15,542 nucleotides of DNA from NCBI GenBank assembly GCA_004151065.3, contig NWUY0300023632.1, forward strand, positions 26,980 through 42,521. The letters run 5' to 3'. Within the stretch, counting starts at the first letter, position 1; every line of letters starts with the position of its first letter. Of this stretch, positions 8,411 through 15,542 are shown piece by piece. A program made the translations under genes and the position numbers. This DNA is from Larix sibirica. Its lineage: Eukaryota; Streptophyta; Pinopsida; Pinales; Pinaceae. Below the pieces are notes generated by a model. The model was given only the letters and a program-made list of their open reading frames with translations, did not search any database and had not been told where the DNA came from.

Positions 8411-8880
8411 TTACATGTTGAATGATCTTAGTGTCATACAACTTCAAATCATCATAACTCCAAGAGAAGACATATTTGTGCTACTTGAAAAGTTGGATAA
8501 TTTTTTTCCTTTCTCATGGTGAATAGTTGTCCCCTAGATTCACGTAACTTGGTTCTTACGGTGTGCCTAGATTCACCAATTCAAAATGCATGGACAAGTT
8601 GTGTGTCTTGACGTTTACTAGCTTCCTAAACTTGTGTTGTAGATCAAACATCTTTTCTAGTATGAGCACTCCTTTAGGAATGAAATTCCCTTGGAATATT
8701 TTCCAACTTTCTTAGACCCATTTAGGGTGGCTTGGTGTTCCTCTTCATCTATAATAGAACCTTTAAAAGTGCCTTCATTTGTGAGGAAGTGAATAATTTG
8801 TTGATCATCATCGAACACTCTCCAATTGGTTACATTGTCAGGGACATAAGGTCAAAAAATAAGTTCAATGGTAAACTAAT
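8411..8880 (-). other. Linker between the extra RNase H and RT
   Basis: Degraded but traceable: PDNVTNWRVFDDDQQIIHFL (about 8845-8785) and IIDEEEHQ (near 8750) close the RNase H-proximal part. Then come FSWSYDDLKLYDTKIIQHVI and KPSVKHFQHKLRKVHPTLEP (about 8470-8350). The latter is the familiar stretch ahead of Ty3 RT (usually F-W-Y-DL, then I-QH-IP, then a lysine-rich helix). It confirms that RT starts here and is preceded by the RNase H domain rather than by the protease. Confidence 0.75.
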
Positions 8881-9280
8881 CCTTCAAAGGAATTAGACAT
8901 GAAGATGTATTAGTTAACGGATTAGCAATAACATTAATTGAACTAGGAATATAATTAATATTAAAATCTTTGAAGTTGGAGATCAAATTCCATGCCTCTC
9001 TCTGCTATCCCTTCAAGTGTAGAGACAAACAATGAACGGTATTTCTAATATGTCTGCAATTTCAGATTCACCAAAAACCTTCAAACATTTTACCTTAAGA
9101 TCAATAGATTTTCTAAGGCCTTGGAATAGGGCTTCATACTCAGTAGTGTTATTGGTGCATTCAAATTTTAATCTACAGGAGAGGTAAGTTTTATGTTTCT
9201 GAGGATCAATAAAGACACAATCGTCCCATGTGCCTTACTTTGTTTTTGAGCCATCAAAAAATAAACTCCAAAAATCAAAA
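8881..9280 (-). pseudogene. Extra RNase H located upstream of RT
   Basis: The minus strand reads FDFWSLFFDGSKTK, a stop, then CVFIDPQKHKTYLSCRLKFE, CTNNTTEYEALFQGLRKSID and LKVKCLKVFGESEIA. After a shift come CLSLHLKG and WNLISNFKDFNINYIP. The first acid is Asp in FFDGS (codon 9253-9255) and the Glu lies in TEYEA. The third acidic site, normally Asp in a G-D-S-E motif, is Glu here (GESEI, codon 9067-9069). The FDGS and TEYEAL pattern is that of the archaeal-like RNase H found as a second copy in Tat-clade elements. It sits between protease and RT, whereas the second RNase H after RT is also present. Function inferred: RNA-strand removal. Confidence 0.9.
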
Positions 9281-9930
9281 TCTACACTACCACTAGAGTC
9301 TATACAGTACCTAGATCTAATATGTTACAATCATTTTCATCAGTATGAGAAAATGGAAAGAGATCGGATTGGATATATGATTCATGACTGATGATCTCAG
9401 TCTGATAATAACCTAGTTTAGTTTTGAGGAAGTAGTTTCCGAGGACATATTGAGTAAAGAGAACAAGTTCATTGCATCCTTCTAACTCCATGATAATAAT
9501 TTTCATGTGTGGCTCTCTCTCTACCTATATCTGGTTCAATTTATTATGGTATTGGAGCTACACATGGGACCAGTCGATAGCGAAGGATCCTTGTAACTAG
9601 CTCAGACCGGTCTCTGCTAAGAAACAAACCATGCGCTTCAAGAATGTGCACCACAACTATATCAATGAATTGATAGACTCTTTCATCTTATGCTAATATG
9701 ATTAAAACATTCTTCAATTTGTCAACCACTTTAGCATTAGTTCTATCAAGTTGTATAATCCTAGAAGGGCATGGGCTAGGTTGTCCATTTATCTTATTAC
9801 ATATCGAATATGGCATCACATTGGAGGAAGTATAGAATCAACAAGGTAGTTGTGAATATTATAGTTAAAGATTTCAAATGTTAATAAAAAAGGTGGTGTC
9901 TGGAATTTAGATTTACCCCCAATGCTAGCT
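9281..9930 (-). pseudogene. Ty3 aspartic protease region, frameshifted at the active site
   Basis: The minus strand shows FQTPPFLLTFEIFNYNIHNY followed by LVDS, with the catalytic Asp at codon 9837-9839. The expected DSGA motif is broken just there: the frame must change for SSNVMPYS to follow, consistent with a one-base loss. Later pieces are KRMVCFLAETGLS, FAIDWSHV and NQI, stop, VEREPHMKIIIMELEGCNEL. The last lies in an open stretch 9506-9300 that runs to LGNYFLKTKLGYYQ and ends just before the RNase H domain. The protease would cut the polyprotein. It follows the gag-proximal linker and precedes the extra RNase H. Confidence 0.85.
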
Positions 9931-10547
9931 TCGTTAATTTCCTTATCCTTCCTAGCATCAAGTTGTTTTGCTTCTTTTGCTTTGGTTGAGGTGGGTTATG
10001 ATTATGTGGTTAGACAAAATGCGTCCATCAATCATTTCCTTTGTTGTGGCATGTTGCACATTTCAAATAGCGATATATTTGCCTTACTTTTCTTGATATC
10101 CTCCACGACATCGTATCCCATGTTATGACCACTATATACATTCCATGATGTTAGGGAAACCCCTTGCAAATTATTTGAACCCTTTGTGTTTATAGGGGGA
10201 ATAGTTTTTAGCGGTTCAGTCTGATTGTTGGTTTTTTGAGTTGTAGCAGTCCTTGATGCTTTATGTGGTTGTTTATTGAGGGTGTTACTTTTGGAACAGA
10301 ATCTTTTGTTTTGCACCTTCTCAGTAGGATTGTGTTTCTTACTTCTTTTAGCTATCTTAGGAGTTATGTCGATAGTCCATTTACTTCTCAGTGTGTAGTT
10401 TGTAGTGGAAATTTGCACATTTTGAATTTAGAGAGTAGCTTCTTCACAATCATCTTCCAAGTTAGGATCCCAATCCCATAATACAAGAATGGTCTCTTCG
10501 ACATCCTCCTCGGTTTCGGTAGACTTTTGTTGTTATGCTTCTTCCTC
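9931..10547 (-). pseudogene. Gag-protease linker of the Ty3 element, cut by the LINE
   Basis: A 128-codon open stretch (10418-10032) begins MQISTTNYTLRSKWTIDITP, is basic and rich in Thr, Asn and Lys, and ends in GYDVVEDIKKSKANISLFEM and CNMPQQRK. The last part (EDIKKSKANIS-LFE) is the usual lead-in to this type of protease. Upstream, codons rich in acidic residues (TEEDVEETILVLWDWDPNLE, DDCEEATL) run to the LINE A tail at 10548. The ORF is therefore open at its 5' side and Gag itself is missing from the window. The open stretch is longer than chance would favour in such decayed DNA, so this part may have lost little. Confidence 0.75.
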
Positions 10548-10555
10548 TTTTTTTT
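10548..10555 (-). other. Poly(A) tail of the LINE and insertion junction
   Basis: Eight A on the minus strand, directly after a LINE 3' end (ATATCTAATTTAC) and directly before Ty3 coding sequence (GAGGAAGAAGCATAAC). It marks the 3' junction of the insertion. Confidence 0.8.
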
Positions 10556-10906
10556 GTAAATTAGATATTATATGACATCGTCACAAAATTTACATATACA
10601 TACAGTGAGAGATGGCCCCAATATCTAAAAAAAGAGAAGATACCCAGGCCTAGATCTGAGAAAAGACTATAGACTACCTTCCCGAAAATACACAGAAAAA
10701 TATTCATAAACAACCACTATTGGGCTAGAGAGATTGGTAAAAAAGTTGAAGATGACTAAAAGTCTTGCATATAGATAGAGAGAAAACATGAGATGAAAAA
10801 AACTAAAGAGGGAGACTAATTCACATTTGCATATCAAACCTGAAAAAATGCAATGCATACCTAGCTACTTATGTTTTGTAGAGGGGCCAAGGTCTAAGCA
10901 TCGCCG
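10556..10906 (-). other. 3' untranslated region of the LINE
   Basis: The sequence runs from the tail's stop codon (TAG, 10909-10907) to the A tail. It has no credible frame, although a 63-codon T-rich open stretch (10858-10667) occurs by chance. It contains T-rich runs, GATATTGGGGCCATCTC and ends TTTGTGACGATGTCATATAA, a form common at plant LINE 3' ends where the last bases guide reverse transcription. Confidence 0.7.
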
Positions 10907-12010
10907 CTACTTAGGGGGTTCTAGTGGAGAGGTAGGATTATCTTCACGTGTTGGGTTGGTTCCATGACCGTCGTCCACACTATGTTCAAGGGCCATTACT
11001 ATAGGCCTTGTATCCTACACCATTATCATCACTATAGGCTTGACGTCCTCCACCTTAATATCTTGCAAACTAGCGCCGAAAGTATCAGAGGTTGGACTGA
11101 GCATGTTCATCACCACTGTTGAGGAGGGATATTCTAGAGTTGAGATCGCCTCTTCAAGTTGCATTCCCTTCATGAAGTTCGGATGAGGAAGGTTGTAAAT
11201 TGTTGTGATGTCCATACACTAGTCTACCACCACCTGAATCTTGTAGACAAGGTCTTACACCCTTGCATGCATGTTCATCACCACTGCTAAGGAGGGAGAT
11301 TCTAGATTTGAGATAGCCTCTTCAAGTTGAATTCCATTCATGAATTTTGGAGGAGGAAGGTTGTAAATTGTTGCAATGTCCATACACTAGTCTGCCACCA
11401 CCTGAACCCTGTAGACAAGGCCTTACACCCTTGCCTGCTTGTTGTTGCCAAAGCTTCATAGATCATTCATCATGTTGAGAAGACTCTCTATCATGGAGGA
11501 CACCTGCCTATCAATAGCAAGACCATATGTCTCTCTACTATGAGCTCGGTGAGAGTTGTCTTGATGGTTGGAGTCACGTATTCAACCTCTCACCATGGAA
11601 ACACTTTCCTTGCAAATATTCCACCTATTTCCATACTGGAAATCACCTCTCTCAGGTCTGATATCACCTTCATAAGCACGGTGATTATACTTTGAATGAG
11701 CCATTGTCTTGCGATTTGAGGCCAATAATGGCTCTATCATCATTATAGCGTTGAGTCTCTACATCACGAGGGAACAATTAATTCCCTAGGTGGCCAGGTA
11801 ATCTCATATGCATGGAGGGGATGCAATTTAAATGCTCAGCCGCTTCGATCCTAAGCCCTGAGCTACTCTCGATCATGTCGTATTTATTCTTTTTGTCTTG
11901 CCGTGAAGTTACCCTAACTAGGATGGCCATATCCTTCATTTCCAAGCCTTGGAAAGAGTGGGAGAGCAGAGTGGGTCGCTCCAAGGGCCACATTTTTCTT
12001 ATGCTTTCAT
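10907..12010 (-). pseudogene. Long C-terminal tail of the LINE ORF, beyond RNase H
   Basis: After RNase H the minus strand continues for about 1.1 kb. Pieces are MWPLERPTLLSHSFQGLEMK, then LNCIPSMHMRLPGHLGN (11993-11778), a decayed stretch, and then a better-kept frame with MDIATIYNLPPPKFMNGIQL and MDITTIYNLPHPNFMKGMQL from a tandem duplication. It goes on through DTFGASLQDIKVEDVKPIVM to SPLEPPK and the TAG at 10909-10907. Several stops in that frame are TAG where CAG (Gln) would suit (ARV*DLVYKIQVVVD*CMDI). I do not recognise a domain. Plant L1 ORF2 usually ends close to RNase H, so about 360 extra codons is unusual. It could alternatively be a captured or separate short ORF. Confidence 0.6.
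11103..11438 (-). repeat. Exact-length 168-bp tandem duplication in the LINE tail
   Basis: Units 11103-11270 and 11271-11438 align end to end without a gap and differ at about 17 of 168 positions. The length is 56 codons, so the duplication kept the reading frame. Each unit encodes a copy of MDI-TIYNLP-P-FM-G-QLEEAIS-LE-PS, followed by a hydrophobic VVMNM segment. Many of the differences are transitions, as expected of ageing methylated plant DNA. Confidence 0.9.
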
Positions 12011-12430
12011 CTTACAATTCTACTCTAGTGTTTTCCAGTTTATCTGCCACTGTGTTGGCGGATCTCTTTACATGGGAGGGGATGATCATGAGAGAACAGT
12101 GGTACATATCCACAATAGAGACAAGGAAGTGTTCAAGATGACAGCTTGAGTAAATATTTGAAGGATTTGTATTGCTTTGAAGATGAATTAGCATATCTAT
12201 GAGGATTTTGGAGTCACCTTTGATTACTATCTATAGGAAGTTATGTTCAATGGCCAACTAGATTCCATGGTACAAGGCATAGAGTTCCACTATGTTGTTG
12301 GTCTCGATCCTAAAAATCCCTGCATACATGAAGAGGATTTATCCTTGTGAATTTTGAAAGACTCCCCCGTAACCGACAATCCTGGGATTGCCTTTAGATG
12401 CTTCATCAAATTTTAACTTAGTGAAACCAC
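12011..12430 (-). pseudogene. LINE RNase H domain, all four acidic residues visible
   Basis: The minus strand reads KLKFDEASKGNPRIVGYGGV and FQNSQG, a stop, then FRIETNNIVELYALYHGI, a stop, LAIEHNFL, a stop, IVIKGDSKILIDMLIHLQ and finally HVKRSANTVADKLENTRVEL. Catalytic residues are Asp in KFDEAS (codon 12405-12407), Glu in VELYAL (12285-12287), Asp in KGDSKI (12213-12215) and the final Asp in VADKL (12042-12044), with the histidine of the PSHVKRSAN motif. The second residue of the FDGAS motif is Glu rather than Gly. It has the usual length, about 135 residues, and a few stops. It matches the RNase H that follows RT in plant L1 elements. Confidence 0.93.
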
Positions 12431-12770
12431 GAGCTGGAGTGCTCCGAAGGGAAGCACTTAGAGAGGCGAGGGTGGTGGAATGCAGAGAGAGCTTGAATGG
12501 AGAAGCCCAAGTAAACCAGTGATTTAGAATCTATTTTTCATTTGGATCACAATCAAAATCTGTATGTGACTAGTGAGAGAGGGAGGCTATTTATAATATG
12601 CCCTTGCAGGTGCTTACCCAGATATCGTGCCATGAGAGTTTGGTGTTTTTGAATAGTATTCTATTTCACTCTTTCCACACCTACCACATGAGGAAACCTA
12701 AGATAAGCTGCTAAATTGTATTGAAGTAGTGCACCATACTACTAGGGTATTTCTTACATTATTCTATTTC
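12431..12770 (-). other. Decayed spacer between LINE zinc finger and RNase H
   Basis: No motif is well kept. Short fragments resemble the linker normally found here (aromatic- and Ser-rich, with several stops). Part of the interval, near 12560-12600, includes AG-rich low-complexity bases. Confidence 0.4.
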
Positions 12771-13567
12771 CTATATGATTGCCTCATGATTGTATCAACT
12801 CGGTCCCGAATTAACGAGCTAAAAGGGAAACTATCTAGGATATGGTTGATAGTTTCTAAGTCATGTGAGAAGAGATGGCAAGTTGAGAGTCCAATAAAGC
12901 CTCAACGTTATAAGTTGTCCCAAGTGATGATTTTCCCATGTGCTACTAGCCAAAGAAAAGAAAAAATATTAGGCCAATAGCCTGTATGCAAAAGTATGTC
13001 CCATAGCTCTTCTTTGTTTAAGATATGTGCCCCTATTTTCAGCTAATAGACCTCTTAAAATGTAAAGTTACCAGATGGAGAATAGCCTCATCTTAGAATT
13101 TTTATTCCTTTCTCGTGCTTGATCCTTCTCCTCCTGGATTCCTCAGTCCAGGGATGAATATCCAAGTGATCTAGTTGGCCTAGCTCCTTAGTTGTAGTTT
13201 TCCATACATGCCATCCATCCTCCATTTGATTTTTCCTCCAATATAAGGAGATCAAGTAATCGTGACGATTGTTGATATTGAGCAAGATGTTTTGCATTGG
13301 ATATTTTTCTTGGAGGATGGGAAACTATTTCCAAGATTATGTCTAGAACTGAGAATAAGTGACATCTCTGATCTCCCAGAATCAATGATCTTGGATGAGG
13401 CCTCAATGCTTCCAAGATACATTCCATATAAGAGAGCCTTGCTGAGGCTCTTCCCATCCGACACGGTTTTTTTCTTCTATATTGGGGGAGTATTTATCTC
13501 TCCAGAGTCTATCCTTAATATCTATGGGACGCTTGAGCCGTCGCCCACATAATTTGGCACCCAAAAT
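12771..13567 (-). pseudogene. LINE region after RT, ending in an RT-type zinc finger
   Basis: The minus strand shows QGSLIWNVSWKH, a stop, GLIQDH, a stop, FWEIRDVTYSQF, the usual segment following plant LINE RTs, then FPILQEKYPMQNILLNINNR and WHVWKTTTKELGQLDHLDIH. Further on come ELWDILLHTGYWPNIFSFLW and LVAHGKIITWDNL, then stops. The finger remnant is GFIGLSTCHLFSHDLETINH followed by ILDSFPFSSLI. The first Cys and the His of the finger are present. The second Cys is replaced (CHLF) and the last Cys of the pattern is Ser (DSFPF). The role is probably template RNA binding. Three frames take turns over this stretch. Confidence 0.85.
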
Positions 13568-14398
13568 CTAGTTCATGATCTCAGGGTCTATTAGGCCCAA
13601 ACCTCTAGATGATTTTGGTTGGAATAGGTCCACCCATTTGACGAGAGCCCACTTTATACTATCCTTATATCCTCTCCACAGAAAGTTATGTTGTAGATTG
13701 TAAATGATATTTAATATTGCTTTAGGAGTGGCCAGTGAAGAAAAAAGATAAAGGGCGATGGCCTGTAAGATAGATTTGAGCAGAATGAGATGGTTGACTA
13801 AGTTTAGGAGGGGAAACGTCCAATAGGACAATATTTTTTTTAGAGAGTTGATAAGGTCTTCCCAAGAGCTATTTCGAAGGATGTTTTCAATGAGATGAAT
13901 GCCAAGATATTTAGATGAAAGGGTGCTCCAAGTAAATCCTATGATGTGAGAAATATGGCATTGAATAGCTAAGAGAGTAATGAAAAAGAAGATATGGTAT
14001 TTGAGATTATTGATCGAGGTTCCTGAAGCATCACTGAAGTCTTTGAGAATGGATTGAAAAGTGACAACTTCTTTGACTAAAGGGGCTCCCATGAGGAGGG
14101 TATCATCCACAAATTGACTATGGGAGACTGGTGGATCAAAGAAATGAAGACGGAGGTTGACAAGTGTGCAATCCTGAACAACAAATTTGATTCTATGTTT
14201 GAGACCCTCTACCATTAGAATAAAAAGGAAAGGAGAAAGCGGATCTCCTTGACAGATTATCCTGGAAGGGGAAAAAGTCTTAGAGGGGGATCCATTAAGT
14301 AGGATGGATAAAAAATCAAAAGAGGTTAGGGCCATAATCCATTTATCCACTGAGGATCGAAGAAAAAGGTTGTTAGGACTTCCTGCATATATTCCCAA
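13568..14398 (-). pseudogene. LINE reverse transcriptase, C-terminal half (best-preserved open stretch)
   Basis: A 276-codon uninterrupted frame includes WIMALTSFDFLSILLNGSPS, IICQGDPLSPFLFILMVEGL (motif B), FVDDTLLMG (motif C, codons 14102-14113), KYLGIHLIENILRNSSWEDL (motif D to thumb) and HNFLWRGYKDSIKWALVKWV, ending GLGLIDPEIMN. These are the palm and thumb of a plant L1 RT, which copies element RNA at the target nick. Motif C is normally FADD or YADD; here Ala is Val, a tolerated-looking change, and both catalytic Asp are kept. It is the longest open stretch in the window. It continues the fingers-palm part across a frameshift near 14345. Confidence 0.95.
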
Positions 14399-14870
14399 CT
14401 TAAATTTTCAAAAGCTTTAGAGAGATCTAGTTTAATAAGCATACCTAGGGTTTTGGTAATGTGTAAAGAGTCAATAAATTCATGTGCCAAAATGACATTG
14501 TCCATTCTCTACCTACCTTCCACATAGCTATATTTTTACTGAGAAATTAAATGCAACAATAGTGGCTTCAACCTCGGGGAAATTACCTTCATGATGAATT
14601 TGTAAATCACATTGCATAGGACAATTGGTCTAAATTTTATGGGGTCTTCCACTTTGTCTTCCTTGGGGATAAGAGAGATAAAGGTGGCACTGATGGCATA
14701 CATAAATCCTTGTGTTCTTCTAGAGTCTTCAACTAGAATCCAAACTTCTTCCCTCACTAGTGACCAACAATGGTGAAAGAAGTATGTTGTAAAGCCATCT
14801 GGACCTGGTGACTTTCCCAGTGGCATTTATTTTAAGGCAATGTCGAATTCCTCCTAAGTGATGGGTCTCA
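14345..14870 (-). pseudogene. LINE reverse transcriptase, N-terminal half (fingers and motif A)
   Basis: The minus strand reads PLGKSPGPDGFTTYFFHHCW (KSPGPDGF at 14791-14814), then AISATFISLIPKEDKVEDPI and KFRPIVLCNVIYKFIMKVIS, LKPLLLHLISQ. After a stop come YSYVEGR, a second stop, and RMDNVILAHEFIDSL, TLGMLIKLDLSKAFENLSWE. Motif A keeps its catalytic Asp (codon 14425-14427), but the usual Asp of KAFD is Glu. All these pieces share one frame. The frame must change near 14345 to reach the well-kept C-terminal half. Confidence 0.95.
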
Positions 14871-15385
14871 TTGATGTTCTGTTTTATTCTTCCACGACTA
14901 AATGTGGGATGTGTTGAGTGATATTTCTTATAGAATTTGCACAGTCCACATTTGGCTCTCACATCAAGTCCTGGAAGAAGCAAACTTGTTCCTTCTCTAT
15001 GTCTGCTCTTTCTGTAACCATTTCCCCCATGAGTATTTATGATATTATGAATTCGTTTGGCATGTCATCTCTAGATGGTTGAATGGTGAAAAAATTTGGT
15101 ATTATGCTCACCTTCTTTAATCCTTTGGACCCTCAACTTCTGGTTCCATATAATCTCCTCCTGCTTGTTGCACTCTACAATTTGTTATTCTAGAAACTGT
15201 TATTTTTCCATGAGGGAATTTGTGCATCCCAAGATGATGGTATCCTATTGAGTTTGTCTCATTTGGGCCTCCAAGTCCCTTTAATCCTAGAAAATGTTGC
15301 CAAATCTAGTCTTATTCCAGTTTTTTACTTTCTGCTTGAAATGCTTGAGTTTTTGCTGGAAGTGAAACATTAAGGAGCAGGGTAT
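14871..15385 (-). pseudogene. LINE linker between endonuclease and RT
   Basis: The minus strand reads MFHFQQKLKHFKQKVKNWNK then TRFGNIF (from 15370), EIIWNQKLRVQRIKEGEHNT and KFFHHSTI, a stop, then HAKRIHNIINTHGG. These match the helical segment and the W-QKSR-WL-EGD-NT-FFH motif between endonuclease and RT of plant L1 elements. Further down the frame shifts before the RT fingers (ITEEEFDIAL-type end). Three or more stops interrupt it. It shows that only sequence upstream of this linker is missing from the element. Confidence 0.9.
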
Positions 15386-15542
15386 TTTTTAAGGATTCTA
15401 ATATTATACTTAAGTATAGTATTCTAGGCGATTATTTTTTATTGAAAAAAACATATATATAGATAGGTAGGCGAATATCAAATATGAAACATACAATTTA
15501 CTACTGAAATTTGTAAATTTTGGCGAAAATTATGATAAAAAA
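15386..15542. other. AT-rich flank with no LINE or Ty3 similarity
   Basis: The last 157 bases are AT-rich, with runs such as ATATATATAGATAG, TTATTTTTTATTG and A-rich ends. No endonuclease residues and no Gag-like reading can be followed, and the gag-protease sequence expected beyond a simple 5'-truncated LINE does not appear. Confidence 0.5.

Larger units (their letters stand above)
6065..10547 (-). mobile_element. Ty3/gypsy LTR retrotransposon, polyprotein remnant
   Basis: Protease, RNase H, RT, a second RNase H and integrase remnants follow one another on the minus strand over 4.5 kb. The frames are crossed by many stops and small shifts. Two RNase H domains suggest the Tat clade of plant Ty3 elements, which are known for a second, archaeal-like RNase H. 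The order here places that domain before RT. Gag proper and the 5' LTR are not in the window, because the LINE abuts the gag-protease linker at 10547. I could not define either LTR. RT core deletion, a shifted protease active site and a missing integrase glutamate show it is dead. Confidence 0.95.
10548..15385 (-). mobile_element. L1-type LINE, 5' part missing
   Basis: The order on the minus strand is linker, RT, zinc-finger region, RNase H, C-terminal tail, 3' UTR and A8. RT motifs, the finger and the RNase H all match plant L1-like non-LTR elements. The apurinic endonuclease that should come before the linker and ORF1 are absent: similarity stops near 15385 and the 157 bp beyond are AT-rich and unrelated. 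This fits the 5' truncation typical of LINEs or a later insertion. The A tail falls directly on the Ty3 gag-protease linker, in the same orientation. No target-site duplication matching the bases after the tail (GAGGAAGAAGC) is seen at the other end. Confidence 0.93.

Noticed and set aside
9547-9558. TGGTATTGGAGC, close to the methionine-tRNA primer-binding site of LTR elements
   Set aside because: It differs at two bases, no LTR end precedes it, and the minus strand there is protease-region coding sequence, so it is coincidental.
10263-10481. 72-codon plus-strand stretch
   Set aside because: It overlaps, antisense, the Ty3 gag-protease linker that leads directly into the protease.
11812-12149. 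Plus-strand stretches of 109 and 66 codons
   Set aside because: They lie antisense to the LINE RNase H end and tail; RNase H catalytic motifs fix the coding strand as minus.
13262-13552. 96-codon plus-strand open stretch
   Set aside because: It is antisense to the LINE region after RT, which has clear family motifs on the minus strand.

Overview
This is plant nuclear DNA made almost entirely of old, broken retrotransposons. I see no intact host gene, rRNA, tRNA, CRISPR array or bacterial-type operon. The combination of an L1-type LINE with an RNase H domain and a Ty3/gypsy element with two RNase H domains points to a seed plant with a large, repeat-rich genome. A gymnosperm is my best guess, but that rests on remembered sequence resemblance and is an inference.

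Layout from right to left, because every recognisable coding stretch lies on the minus strand. Positions 15385-10548 hold a LINE that lacks its endonuclease end. It reads linker, reverse transcriptase (RT), zinc-finger region, RNase H, a long C-terminal tail with a 168-bp duplication, a 3' UTR and an A8 tail. The A tail abuts position 10547, inside the gag-protease region of a Ty3/gypsy element, so the LINE appears to have inserted into that element in the same orientation. The Ty3 polyprotein then runs from 10546 to 6065 in the order acidic linker, aspartic protease, extra RNase H, RT (core deleted), second RNase H and integrase. Its stop codon is followed within a few bases by a polypurine tract.

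Downstream of pol lie a TATA-like box, a splice-acceptor-like tract and a small degraded reading frame (5915-5505). Next comes about 1.9 kb with no recognisable coding content. Positions 3640 to about 560 hold a 3-kb degraded gene of unknown function with a conserved-looking aromatic-rich globular part, a Lys/Glu-rich coiled coil with a 317-bp tandem duplication, and a C-terminal coiled coil. The leftmost 560 bp is AT-rich, LTR-like and carries two adjoining hairpins.

All the frames are interrupted by stops and small frameshifts, and several catalytic residues are lost, so nothing here looks able to move or be expressed as a working protein. The points most worth following are the order of the Ty3 domains (an RNase H between protease and RT), the possible extra ORFs downstream of pol, the unknown 3-kb gene, and the unusual C-terminal tail of the LINE ORF.
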